Assembly (NCBI RefSeq): GCF_965227365.1
Contig: NZ_OZ245754.1
Coordinates: 4,650,001 to 4,714,000 of the forward strand
Origin: Hwanghaeella sp965227365
GTDB lineage: Bacteria > Pseudomonadota > Alphaproteobacteria > UBA8366 > Aestuariispiraceae
Length of the DNA stretch: 64,000 nucleotides
Reading direction: 5' to 3'
Shown: positions 1-9,559 of the stretch, one piece after another
How the letters are laid out: every line of letters starts with the position of its first letter
How positions within the stretch are numbered: the first letter of the stretch is position 1
Position numbers and translations under genes: made by a program
The notes under the pieces: generated by a model
Databases searched by the model: none
What the model saw: the letters and a program-made list of their open reading frames with translations, nothing else
Told to the model about the DNA's origin: nothing

Positions 1-810
1 ATAACGCCAATAGATCAGGTTGTGGCGTGATTCCTGGCCCGGAACCGCATGGTTGCTGACCTCATAGCCCGGCATGCCATGGGCTTCCAGAACCTCCTGT
101 GTCACGTCGAAGAAAGCGGCGGCCTTTTCCTCGTCCGGCGTCTTGAACCGGCCCAACCGGTGTTCGGTATGAAAGGCGGTACCGGGTTCGATGGTCAGCT
201 GATAAACGGACAAATGACCGTTCGCGTGATCCAGCGCCTCGGTCAGTTCGGCGCGCCAATCTTCCAGGTCCTGCTCCGGCCTTGCATAGATCAGGTCGAA
301 GGAGTGGCGCGGGAATGTGCGTGCCGCCATCTCGACCGCCGCCAGCGCCTGACCGGCATCATGCTGCCGCCCCAGGAAGGTCAGCGCGCCGGGCCGCAGG
401 GACTGCACACCGAGCGAGACGCGGTTTACCCCGGCCTCCGCGAAAGCCGCGAAGTTGCCCGTCTCGGCCGAGGTCGGGTTGGCTTCCAGCGTGATTTCGA
501 TATCGGGCTCGGCCGGCCAATGGCGGCGTGCGCGCTCGATCACCGCGCCGACCGTCCCCGGATCCATCAGCGACGGCGTGCCGCCGCCGAAAAAGATGCT
601 GGCCAGGCGACGGGGACCGGTTTCCCCCTGCATCCGGGCCGCGGCATGATCCAGTTCCGACAACAGGGCGGCGCACCAGGCGGCATGATCCACGCGGTCG
701 CGGACATGGCTGTTGAAATCGCAATAAGGGCATTTGGACAGACAGAAGGGCCAATGGACATAGAGCCCGATCGGCTCCGCTGTCCCCGGCTGTCCTATCC
801 GGTCAGGCAA
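1..810 (-). CDS. hemW: HemW-like radical SAM heme chaperone (3' end cut by window)
   Basis: Radical-SAM protein of the HemW (formerly HemN-like coproporphyrinogen oxidase) family, which in studied bacteria binds heme and delivers it to membrane enzymes. The N-terminus shows the cluster motif FCLSKCPYC (C23, C27, C30), followed by FFGGGTPSL. The last visible residues, SRHNLIYWRY, are a HemW-family block. About 270 codons are present and the C-terminal third lies outside the window. I chose a TTG at 810-808, because no ATG lies upstream of the conserved start. This TTG lies inside the last codons of rdgB, so the two are probably translationally coupled, as in the common rph-rdgB-hemW order. The start codon is uncertain; the family call is firm. 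Confidence 0.9.
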   Translation of the reverse strand, partial: MPDRIGQPGTAEPIGLYVHWPFCLSKCPYCDFNSHVRDRVDHAAWCAALLSELDHAAARMQGETGPRRLASIFFGGGTPSLMDPGTVGAVIERARRHWPAEPDIEITLEANPTSAETGNFAAFAEAGVNRVSLGVQSLRPGALTFLGRQHDAGQALAAVEMAARTFPRHSFDLIYARPEQDLEDWRAELTEALDHANGHLSVYQLTIEPGTAFHTEHRLGRFKTPDEEKAAAFFDVTQEVLEAHGMPGYEVSNHAVPGQESRHNLIYWRY

Positions 811-1399
811 AGCAGGCCTCGACCAATTGCCGGAAGGCGACCGCCCGGTGGCTCATGTCGTGTTTCGCCTGCGGGTCCATCTCCGCGAAGGTCATCGCAT
901 GGCCGTCGGGCACGAAGATCGGGTCATAGCCGAAGCCCTTGTCGCCGCGCGGCGGCCAGGTCAGCGTGCCGTGCACTTCGCCCTGGAAGGTTTCGACATG
1001 GCCGTCCGGCCAGGCCAGCGCCAGGGCGCAGACGAATTTGGCGGTTCGGTCGGAACTGTCGCCGAGGTCGTCCTGGACCATCTGCATGGCCCGGCCGAAA
1101 TCCTTGTCCGGACCGGCCCAACGCGCGGAATAGATGCCCGGATCGCCGTTCAGCGCCGTCACCGCCAAACCGGAATCGTCGGCCAGGGCAGGCAGGTTCG
1201 CGCCGGTGGCCGACGCCTTGGCTTTCAGGATCGCATTGCCAATGAAGGTCGCCTCGGTCTCTTCCGGTTCCGGCAGGTTCAATTCGCCCGCGGAAACGAC
1301 ATCCACCTGGAAGGGCGCGAGCAATTCGCCGATTTCCCGCACCTTGCCGGGATTATGGCTGGCGATGACCAGTTTCTTGTCCTCGAAATGCCGCGCCAT
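803..1399 (-). CDS. rdgB: RdgB/HAM1 non-canonical purine NTP pyrophosphatase
   Basis: Housecleaning enzyme that hydrolyses dITP, XTP and ITP to the monophosphates and so keeps deaminated purines out of nucleic acids. It has 198 residues, a normal family length. The nucleotide-binding start IASHNPGKVREI, the catalytic ADDSGL block, the GFGYDPIF motif and the terminal SHR (with the lysine before it) are all present. It lies 36 nt downstream of rph on the same strand and its stop overlaps the proposed hemW start, so the three are probably one operon. Cytoplasmic. Confidence 0.95.
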   Translation of the reverse strand: MARHFEDKKLVIASHNPGKVREIGELLAPFQVDVVSAGELNLPEPEETEATFIGNAILKAKASATGANLPALADDSGLAVTALNGDPGIYSARWAGPDKDFGRAMQMVQDDLGDSSDRTAKFVCALALAWPDGHVETFQGEVHGTLTWPPRGDKGFGYDPIFVPDGHAMTFAEMDPQAKHDMSHRAVAFRQLVEACFA

Positions 1400-1435
1400 T
1401 GTCGTTTCCTCCGCGTTACGCCGACCGCTCGCCGG

Positions 1436-2149
1436 TCAGGCGATGCCAAGCGCTTTTTTCTGATGCCCGACCAACTCGCCGATTCCCTTTTCCGCCAGGT
1501 CCAGCAGGGCGTTGAATTCATCCCGGCTGAACGGGGCATCTTCCGCCGTGCCCTGGATCTCCACGATGCCGTTCGACCCGGTCAGGACGAAATTCGCATC
1601 CGCCTGTGCGGACGAGTCCTCATCATAGTCCAGATCCAGCACCGGCGTATCGCTCCACAAACCGCAGGAGACGGCGGCGACGTAATCGGTCAGCGGAATG
1701 GTCTCGATCGCGCCCATCTTCTGGATGTGCTGAAAAGCCATATGCAGCGCCACGAAACCGCCGGTGATGCTGGCCGTACGCGTGCCGCCATCGGCCTGCA
1801 GCACGTCGCAGTCGACCTTCACCTGGCGTTCGCCGAACCCACCCAGATCGGTGACGGCGCGCAAGGAGCGGCCGATCAGGCGCTGAATTTCCTGGGTCCG
1901 GCCACTGCCGGCCGCGCGCTTGCGGTCCATGCGGTCGTGGGTGGAGCGCGGCAGCATGCCGTATTCCGCCGTCACCCAGCCCTTGCCCGTGCCTTTCAGG
2001 AAGGGGGGAACCCCGTCCTCGACGCTGGCGGTGCACATCACTTTCGTATGGCCGAAATGAATGATGCAGGACCCTTCCGCATAGCGGGAAATGTCGGTTT
2101 CGATCTTGATGTCGCGCATATCGTCGGGCGCGCGTCCGCTGGGTCGCAT
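1436..2149 (-). CDS. rph: Ribonuclease PH
   Basis: Phosphorolytic 3'-5' exoribonuclease that trims the 3' ends of tRNA precursors. It has 237 residues, typical of the family. The start MRPSGRAPDDMRDI, the segment SCIIHFGHTKVMCTAS, the basic RSTHDRMDRKRAAGSGRTQEI region (phosphate and RNA contact) and the late GIVEIQGTAEDAPFS motif fit RNase PH end to end. It is the first gene of the rph-rdgB-hemW group and is divergent from hrcA across about 196 bp. No truncation is seen, unlike the laboratory E. coli K-12 allele. Confidence 0.96.
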   Translation of the reverse strand: MRPSGRAPDDMRDIKIETDISRYAEGSCIIHFGHTKVMCTASVEDGVPPFLKGTGKGWVTAEYGMLPRSTHDRMDRKRAAGSGRTQEIQRLIGRSLRAVTDLGGFGERQVKVDCDVLQADGGTRTASITGGFVALHMAFQHIQKMGAIETIPLTDYVAAVSCGLWSDTPVLDLDYDEDSSAQADANFVLTGSNGIVEIQGTAEDAPFSRDEFNALLDLAEKGIGELVGHQKKALGIA

Positions 2150-2292
2150 GACTGGTCCTCTCAGGCTTGGGGAATTCGCGCGGACGCTACAGGGGCCGGC
2201 CCGTCAGGTCCAGTGCCGATCCCGCCCCTAACACGAGATTCACCCGGGATTCTGTCGGGCGGATTTCCGCAGGGTTGAAGCGCTTGTACAGA

Positions 2293-2321
2293 TTGACGAT
2301 ATCCGGGTGCGTTCCTAGATT
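2293..2321 (+). promoter_or_regulatory. Candidate sigma-70 promoter of hrcA-grpE
   Basis: TTGACG at 2293-2298 and TAGATT at 2316-2321 are separated by 17 bp, which is close to consensus. Transcription would begin near 2328, leaving a leader of about 18 nt with GAGG at 2335-2338 as ribosome site for the ATG at 2346. No CIRCE inverted repeat (TTAGCACTC-N9-GAGTGCTAA) was found here, so HrcA autoregulation at this promoter is not supported. Confidence 0.55.
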
Positions 2322-2345
2322 TCGCCGGTATATTGAGGTTTGCCC

Positions 2346-3383
2346 ATGCTTGAGGAACTGAACTTAAGATCGCGCGAAATTCTGCGCCTTGTCGTGGAGG
2401 GCTATGTCGAGACGGGCGAGCCCGTCGGATCCCGCACGCTCAGCCGGAAGATGGAGCAGAACATCTCGCCCGCGACGATCCGCAATGTGATGGCGGATCT
2501 GGAAGATGCCGGGCTGCTCTACGCGCCGCATACCTCGGCCGGGCGCCTGCCGACTGAAATGGGCCTGCGCCTGTTCGTCGACGGGTTGCTGCAGGTCGGC
2601 AATCTGTCGGCCGATGAGCGCACCCAGATCGAAGCCCAATGCGAGTCCTCAGGAAAATCGGTGACCCAGGTGCTGGAGGAAGCCTCCGGCATGATGTCGG
2701 GACTGAGCCGCATGGCAGGCCTGGTGGCGGCGCCGACAGGGAATGGCCGCCTGCGTCATATCGAATTCGTATCGATCGGTCCCGGACGGGCCCTGGTCGT
2801 GATGGTCAGCGAAGGCGGTCTGGTCGAGAACCGGATCGTGGAGATGCCCGCCGGCGTACCGGCCTCCGCCTTGATCGAGGCGGGCAACTATCTGTCCTCT
2901 CGCATCGCCGGCCGCACGCTGGATGAAGCGAAGAAGCTGATAGCCGAGGAAATTGCTGCCAACCGGGCGGAAGTGGACGAGCTGACCGGCAAGGTCGTGG
3001 AGCAGGGGCTGGCGACCTGGGCGAATTCGGTCGACGGCAAGGGCGTGCTGATCGTCAGCGGTCAGGCAAACCTGCTGGAGGATGTCTCCGGCTTGGCGGA
3101 TCTTGAGCATATCCGCGCGCTTTTCGCGGCCCTGGAACGGAAGGAAACGCTGCTGAACCTGGTCGACGCGGCCCGGGCGGCCGACGGCGTGCAGGTTTTC
3201 ATCGGGGCGCAGAACGAGTTGTTCACCCTGTCTGGTTGTTCCGTGATCATCGCCCCATATAAGAACAGTGATCAGAAGATCGTCGGCGCCATCGGGGTTG
3301 TCGGACCGACCCGGATGAACTACGCACGCATCGTCCCGATGGTCGACTACACCGCCAAGGTGGTCAGCCGAATGATGGGCTAG
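2346..3383 (+). CDS. hrcA: Heat-inducible transcription repressor HrcA
   Basis: Repressor that binds CIRCE operators (classically at groESL) and is kept active by GroEL. It has 345 residues with an N-terminal winged helix (LNLRSREILRLVVEGYVETGEPVGSRTLSR; then SPATIRNVMADLEDAGLL) and the long GAF-like HrcA domain ending IGVVGPTRMNYARIVPMVDYTA, a family signature. I start at ATG 2346 rather than TTG 2340, because the GAGG at 2335 is correctly spaced and family members begin with ML-ELN-RSREI. grpE follows after 103 bp, a common pairing. Its likely target operon groESL is not in the window. Confidence 0.95.
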   Translation: MLEELNLRSREILRLVVEGYVETGEPVGSRTLSRKMEQNISPATIRNVMADLEDAGLLYAPHTSAGRLPTEMGLRLFVDGLLQVGNLSADERTQIEAQCESSGKSVTQVLEEASGMMSGLSRMAGLVAAPTGNGRLRHIEFVSIGPGRALVVMVSEGGLVENRIVEMPAGVPASALIEAGNYLSSRIAGRTLDEAKKLIAEEIAANRAEVDELTGKVVEQGLATWANSVDGKGVLIVSGQANLLEDVSGLADLEHIRALFAALERKETLLNLVDAARAADGVQVFIGAQNELFTLSGCSVIIAPYKNSDQKIVGAIGVVGPTRMNYARIVPMVDYTAKVVSRMMG

Positions 3384-3413
3384 GCGAACGCCGGGTGACC
3401 ACGGTCCGCCGAA

Positions 3414-3432
3414 CCGCGCCGGTACGGCGCGG
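3414..3432 (+). repeat. Inverted repeat between hrcA and grpE
   Basis: CCGCGCCG (3414-3421) and CGGCGCGG (3425-3432) form a perfect 8-bp stem with a 3-nt loop, 31 bp past the hrcA stop and 54 bp before grpE. No T-run follows, so it is not a classical terminator. It may act as an mRNA-processing or stability element that sets separate levels for repressor and nucleotide-exchange factor. Confidence 0.5.
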
Positions 3433-3486
3433 GACAAGCCCGAACGAGACTAGAGATCAGACGAGAGAGAAGAGCGGAAGTAACGC

Positions 3487-4104
3487 ATGACTGCCGATCC
3501 CGAAAAGAACGAAGAGCAACCCGTGGACGAGGCCGCACAGCAGGAAGCCGCTGCCGATGCCGAAGCGCCTGAAGAGGCCGCCGAGGTTGACCCGACAGAG
3601 GCGCTCGCCGCGGAAAACGCGGAACTGAAGGACCGATTGATGCGCGCGCTCGCCGAAGTCGAGAATGTGCGCCGCCGGGCCGACAAGGACCGCCAGGACG
3701 CCGCCAAATTCGGCCCCAGCGGGCTGGCCAAGGAATTACTGGCGGTGGCCGACAATCTGGGCCGCGCCCTGCAGGCCGTGACCGAGGAAGACCGCGAGGC
3801 CAGCGCTTCGGTCAAGAACCTCGTCGTCGGTGTCGAGATGATCGAAAAGCAATTCATGGACGCGTTCGAACGCTTCCATATCAAGCGGATCGACCCGCTG
3901 GGCGAGAAGTTTTCCTATGAGCGCCATCAGGCCATGTCCGAAGCGACCGGCACCGGCCAGCCCTCGGGCACAGTGGTTCAGGTACTGCAGCCGGGTTACA
4001 TGATGCATGACCGCCTGCTGCGTCCGGCCATGGTAGTCGTCGCCAAGGGCGAGCCGGATTCGGCCCCGCCGGAAGGCCATGCCTCCGTCGACACCACAGC
4101 TTAA
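3487..4104 (+). CDS. grpE: Nucleotide exchange factor GrpE
   Basis: Cochaperone that releases ADP from DnaK. It has 205 residues. Residues 1-45 are a disordered Glu/Ala-rich head, then a long coiled coil (AENAELKDRLMRALAEVENVRRRADKD) leads to the beta domain containing RIDPLGEKFSYERHQAM and VVQVLQPGYMMHDRLLRPAMVVVAK, the GrpE signature. A GGAAG sequence lies 5' of the ATG. It lies downstream of hrcA and about 3.4 kb upstream of dnaK, its partner. Confidence 0.96.
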   Translation: MTADPEKNEEQPVDEAAQQEAAADAEAPEEAAEVDPTEALAAENAELKDRLMRALAEVENVRRRADKDRQDAAKFGPSGLAKELLAVADNLGRALQAVTEEDREASASVKNLVVGVEMIEKQFMDAFERFHIKRIDPLGEKFSYERHQAMSEATGTGQPSGTVVQVLQPGYMMHDRLLRPAMVVVAKGEPDSAPPEGHASVDTTA

Positions 4105-4146
4105 GGGTTTCGCCCGCAGGCCGGGCAGGGAATTGGGGGATTTGCG

Positions 4147-5112
4147 ATGGCCGACAACGCCTATGACAAGGGAAGGCTGAACCTGCCTTTCGTCGGCCAT
4201 TGCACCTTCGGCAAGCAGCCGGCCTGCCTGGACTGGGACAATATCGACGCCGATATCGCCATTCTCGGCGCGCCGTTCGACATGGGCACCCAGTACCGGG
4301 CCGGCGCGCGCTTCGGGCCGCGCGGCATCCGCGAGGCGTCGACTTTGTTCTCCTTCGGTCATGGCGGCGCCTACGATTTCGAGGACGACGTCACCTATCT
4401 GCCCACCGACAAGGTCCGGATGGTGGATATCGGCGATGCCGACATCATCCATACCGACACGATCCAGAGCCACGACAATATCGAATTCGGTGTCCGGAAG
4501 ATCCTGAAGGCGGGTGCGCTTCCGGTGGTGCTGGGCGGGGACCATTCGGTCCATATTCCCTGCATCCGCGCCTTCAACGACCAGGACCCGGTCCATATCA
4601 TCCATGTCGACGCGCATCTGGATTTCGTGGATGAACGCCACGGCGTGCGCTACGGCCACGGCAATCCGCTGCGCCGGGCCTCCGAAATGGACCATGTCAC
4701 CGGCTTCACCCAACTGGGCATCCGAAACGTTTCGTCATCGAACCGATCCGACTATGACGCGGCCCGTGCCGCGGGCTCGGACATCCTGTCGGTACGCGAC
4801 GTCCGCCGCTTGGGGACCGAGGGCGTTCTGGCTCGTATTCCCGATGGCGTGCGCTATTACCTGACCATCGATATCGACGGGTTCGACCCCTCGATCGCGC
4901 CCGGCACCGGCACGCCCAGTCATGGCGGTTTCCTTTATTACGAGGTGCTGGAACTGCTGCAGGGCCTGACCAACAAGGGCGAAATCGTCGGCATGGACTT
5001 GGTGGAAGTGGCCCCGGACTACGACATTTCCGGCTCTACCTCCTTCCTGGCGGCGCAGCTTCTGATGAACGTGCTGGGTTATGTTTTCCACGCCAAGGGC
5101 CTCAGCAGCTGA
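4147..5112 (+). CDS. Ureohydrolase, agmatinase/guanidinobutyrase type
   Basis: Arginase-superfamily enzyme that hydrolyses a guanidino group to urea. It has 321 residues. All binuclear manganese motifs are intact: GGDHS (H133), DAHLD (D155, H157, D159) and TIDIDGFDPSIAPG (D242, D244). The length and the N-terminal GAPFDMGTQYRAGARFGPRGIRE are typical of SpeB-like agmatinases and related guanidinobutyrases. Motifs alone do not decide between agmatine, guanidinobutyrate or guanidinopropionate. It lies 42 bp after grpE, with no obvious polyamine genes next to it. A second, divergent family member lies at 14010. Confidence 0.88.
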   Translation: MADNAYDKGRLNLPFVGHCTFGKQPACLDWDNIDADIAILGAPFDMGTQYRAGARFGPRGIREASTLFSFGHGGAYDFEDDVTYLPTDKVRMVDIGDADIIHTDTIQSHDNIEFGVRKILKAGALPVVLGGDHSVHIPCIRAFNDQDPVHIIHVDAHLDFVDERHGVRYGHGNPLRRASEMDHVTGFTQLGIRNVSSSNRSDYDAARAAGSDILSVRDVRRLGTEGVLARIPDGVRYYLTIDIDGFDPSIAPGTGTPSHGGFLYYEVLELLQGLTNKGEIVGMDLVEVAPDYDISGSTSFLAAQLLMNVLGYVFHAKGLSS

Positions 5113-5320
5113 CCCATCGCAGCGGGCGCATACCCGTTTACCAAAGATTCAGCTTTTTCTTATGTTATAAGAGGCGTCGGAGAGTGCGGGCGCCTTTCCT
5201 CCCTCGTTGAGGTCCCCGCGGGACGATGTGGTTCGGTATTCGTGACAGGCATCACTGCGCTGGTTGAAGCGTCGCGCTAGGGTGCCTGTGATGAAACAAC
5301 CCTATTGAGAAACCGGGACG

Positions 5321-5722
5321 ATGCCTGAAAACGCCCTTTACACCGCCGTCAGCGGCTTGAATGCCGCGACCCGCCGCTTGGACGCCAGCGCGAACAATAT
5401 CGCGAATGCCGGCACCGTCGGCCGTGTCGGCGCGCAGGCGGGCGATGCGGACCAGGCCTTTCAGGCGCAGACCGTGCAGCAGACCAGCACGACGGGCGGC
5501 GGCACCCGCGCGGCCATCGTGCCGCGCAACCCGGCGACCCAGACCGTCTTCGCCCCGGATTCCCCGCTGGCCAATGGACAAGGCCTCGTCGAAGCCCCGA
5601 ATGTGGATCTGGGCGAGGAGCTGGTAAACCAGATCAGCGCCGAAGCCGCCTTCAAGGCCAATGCCGCGGTCATCCGCAGCGTCGACGAACAGCAGGACGA
5701 CCTGTTGGATATCCTCTCCTAA
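5321..5722 (+). CDS. Orphan flagellar rod-like (FlgC-type) protein
   Basis: 133 residues with both terminal signatures of flagellar axial proteins: at the N-terminus ALYTAVSGLNAATRRLDASANNIANAGT, and at the C-terminus NVDLGEELVNQISAEAAFKANAAVIRSVD. These ends form the coiled coil of rod and hook proteins. It has the length of FlgC, but the sequence between the signatures (about residues 32-90) is Gln/Thr/Gly-rich and low in complexity. No other flagellar gene is nearby, so it is not part of an fli/flg operon here. It could be a divergent rod protein or a repurposed paralogue. Its stop overlaps the convergent alkB stop by 4 nt. Confidence 0.75.
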   Translation: MPENALYTAVSGLNAATRRLDASANNIANAGTVGRVGAQAGDADQAFQAQTVQQTSTTGGGTRAAIVPRNPATQTVFAPDSPLANGQGLVEAPNVDLGEELVNQISAEAAFKANAAVIRSVDEQQDDLLDILS

Positions 5723-6345
5723 TCCTGTTCGGGACTTTCCGGACGTGTGACGCGGCGCAGTGTCAGATTGATCCGCTGCGGCGACGGCATCAGGGTCGAG
5801 GTTTCCGGATAGACCCGGTCTATGCCGTGAAAGAAATGGCGGCTCTTTCCTCCCAGCACCACGACATCGCCCGACGACAGGCGGAAACTCGACGTCTTGT
5901 CGCGCCGGTTGGGGCCGCCCAGACGGAACAGCGCCGTCGCGCCGAGGGAGACGGAGACGACGGGCGCATCCGGCGCGTCCTCGTCCTGGTCCCGGTGCAG
6001 GCCCATGCGGCTTTTCTCGCCATGGTACCAGTTCACCAGGCAGGCTTCCGGCGGGGCATTATAACCGCCGATATCGCGCCATAGCGCCAGCAGGCGGTCC
6101 GGGATCGGCGGCCAGGGCGTGTGTTTGACCGGATGGCGCGCCTCGTAGCGATAGCCCTTGTCCTTGTCGGTCATCCAGCCGAGCGAACCCGCATTGGTCA
6201 TCTTCACCGACATGGGCTGGCCCGATTTCGGCATGTTCGGCTGATAGAAGGGCGCTGCGCGCAGGATGTCGCGCACATCCTGCAGCAGATTTTCCTGCTC
6301 AGGTCGCCCGAAATAACCGGGCAGAAGTTTGAAACCGTCAGCCAT
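5719..6345 (-). CDS. alkB: AlkB-type 2-oxoglutarate/Fe(II) DNA repair dioxygenase
   Basis: Oxidative demethylase for alkylated bases (1-methyladenine and 3-methylcytosine in E. coli). It has 208 residues. The iron ligands are visible as HRD (H117, D119) and H173 in RHFFHGIDRV, with the 2-oxoglutarate-binding arginine R191 in RINLTLRR and R197 after it. The region NAGSLGWMTDKDKGYRYEARHP matches AlkB substrate-lid sequences. No ada or adaptive-response gene is adjacent, so it appears to be a stand-alone repair gene. Cytoplasmic. Confidence 0.93.
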   Translation of the reverse strand: MADGFKLLPGYFGRPEQENLLQDVRDILRAAPFYQPNMPKSGQPMSVKMTNAGSLGWMTDKDKGYRYEARHPVKHTPWPPIPDRLLALWRDIGGYNAPPEACLVNWYHGEKSRMGLHRDQDEDAPDAPVVSVSLGATALFRLGGPNRRDKTSSFRLSSGDVVVLGGKSRHFFHGIDRVYPETSTLMPSPQRINLTLRRVTRPESPEQD

Positions 6346-6365
6346 CCCCGAAATTGGGCACAGGT

Positions 6366-7205
6366 CTAACCGGGCGGCAAGCCGTTCGCCCAGGCGATGG
6401 AACTGGAAATCCAGTCAAGGGGGATGATGTGCCCGCCGTCATGCAGGCAAAGCTGCATTTCGGTGCCCGCGCCGCAGGCGGACCATACCCGGCATTGCCG
6501 GTTGCCATCCGTATAAATGTGGTTCGGTTCCGCCGCGCAGCGGTTTTCCGCCTTCCACAGATCGAACCCCTGGAACAGGTTGCCCTGTCGCCATTGCTCG
6601 CGGATCACCCTTCCTTCCAGCGGCATCACCTTGTCCTTCATGCCGTGAACATGGCGTATGCGGGCCGGCGCGGTGGCGCAATCCTCCGGGATCGGCGCCC
6701 AGAAACTGCCGGAAACCGGAAAATAGGCCTTGAACAAGCCGGCTTTCCGGCAGGCGATATCCCATGTCAAAGACCCGCCCAAGCTGAACCCCGCGGCCCA
6801 GAGGCGGCTTTCATCCACCGGCCAGCGGGCGCGAATATCGTCCAGGATCTCCTCCACGAAGGCCAGTTCGTCGCGTTCGTCTCGCGGCGCGTTGCGCACC
6901 GACCAGGCCTTGTTCAATCCGTCCGGCGCGACCAACAGCACGCCATTCTTCCGGGTCTGGCCGCCGACCCTGGGACTGTTCACGACATAGGTCCCGCTGC
7001 GCTGAAATCCGTGAAACCAGACGATGACCGGCAACGGGCTCTTGCGGTCCCAGCCGTCCGGCTCCAGCACCTGATAGGTGCCGCCCGCGACCGCGCAGGG
7101 GTTCGGACAGGCGCGGGCCTTCCCGGCGGACCCGGCGATAGCGGCAAAGGCAAAAAAGACAGAAAGCAGGGAAAGCAATGTCAGACGGATGGTGCAAATG
7201 CCCAT
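6366..7205 (-). CDS. Secreted alpha/beta-hydrolase, LpqC/PHB-depolymerase-like esterase
   Basis: 279 residues from the ATG at 7205, chosen because it begins a clean signal peptide (MGICTIRLTLLSLLSVFFAF, cleavage near KARA). The mature part has the carbohydrate-esterase/polyhydroxybutyrate-depolymerase fold: VIVWFHGF oxyanion region, VAPDGLNKAWS, nucleophile elbow GFSLGGS and a late HDGGHIIP with the catalytic histidine. Six or more cysteines in the mature part suggest disulfides. The real substrate is unknown; feruloyl or acetyl esters are equally possible. It ends 20 bp from alkB on the same strand. Confidence 0.82.
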   Translation of the reverse strand: MGICTIRLTLLSLLSVFFAFAAIAGSAGKARACPNPCAVAGGTYQVLEPDGWDRKSPLPVIVWFHGFQRSGTYVVNSPRVGGQTRKNGVLLVAPDGLNKAWSVRNAPRDERDELAFVEEILDDIRARWPVDESRLWAAGFSLGGSLTWDIACRKAGLFKAYFPVSGSFWAPIPEDCATAPARIRHVHGMKDKVMPLEGRVIREQWRQGNLFQGFDLWKAENRCAAEPNHIYTDGNRQCRVWSACGAGTEMQLCLHDGGHIIPLDWISSSIAWANGLPPG

Positions 7206-7370
7206 GATTAGGACCCTGGGGTTGGGGAAATGAACGCCGGCAAGACTATAGGGCCGAACGGGCGGGCCAAAAATTCCCAAATGCGTGACCGCGTGGCGAT
7301 TGTCGGAAGGCGGGTGGGGTATCCCATGCCGCAGGGCCCTGCGCATCTTGCCCGTCGTGCCGCAATTTGG

Positions 7371-7386
7371 CTGGACAATTGTCCAG
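7371..7386. promoter_or_regulatory. 16-bp perfect palindrome in the gap before dnaK
   Basis: CTGGACAATTGTCCAG is perfectly symmetrical. It lies in the 359-bp gap (7206-7564) between the divergent esterase gene and dnaK, 48 bp upstream of the proposed dnaK heat-shock -35. A symmetric site of this length is typical of a dimeric repressor operator. Which of the two genes it serves cannot be told. Apart from this site and the promoter below, nothing else was recognised in the gap. Confidence 0.45.
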
Positions 7387-7433
7387 GACGAACCGAAAAG
7401 CCCGCAAAAACATAAGGAATACGGTCAGGGAGC

Positions 7434-7462
7434 GTTGCACATTCGGGGAGCGGTCCCTATAT
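7434..7462 (+). promoter_or_regulatory. Heat-shock (RpoH-type) promoter of dnaK
   Basis: GTTG at 7434-7437, then 18 bp, then CCTATAT at 7456-7462. This fits the alphaproteobacterial sigma-32 consensus CTTG-N17/18-CYTATNT with one mismatch. Transcription would start near 7469, giving a leader of about 95 nt before the ATG at 7565. No CIRCE operator is present, so induction by RpoH rather than HrcA is inferred. Confidence 0.6.
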
Positions 7463-7564
7463 CAAAATCCGAAAATCCCTTAACCCCACACCCTTGAGGG
7501 GGCCTCGAGCAAGTGCTGCATCGTCGGGCTGGCGAGGCCTGCTTATGACAGGAGAGTGAGTAAC

Positions 7565-9478
<1,914 letters not shown>

Positions 9479-9487
9479 GGGCCCGAT

Positions 9488-9518
9488 AAAGGCCCCGACT
9501 GACCCGGTCGGGGCCTTT
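9488..9518 (+). terminator. Intrinsic terminator/attenuator between dnaK and dnaJ
   Basis: AAAGGCCCCGAC (9488-9499) pairs perfectly with GTCGGGGCCTTT (9507-9518) around a 7-nt loop. The T-run is short and lies partly in the stem, followed by CTCTAT, so read-through is likely. This would give dnaJ at a lower level than dnaK from the same promoter. Confidence 0.75.
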
Positions 9519-9559
9519 CTCTATCTACTGATCCATCAAGCCTGTCCGGAAAGAAGACC

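Noticed and set aside
2150..2345. CIRCE operator upstream of hrcA (also looked for before dnaK)
   Set aside because: No TTAGCACTC-N9-GAGTGCTAA or close variant was found in either region.
3736..4713. 325-codon frame opposite grpE and the first ureohydrolase
   Set aside because: It spans two real genes on the opposite strand and has no recognisable domain.
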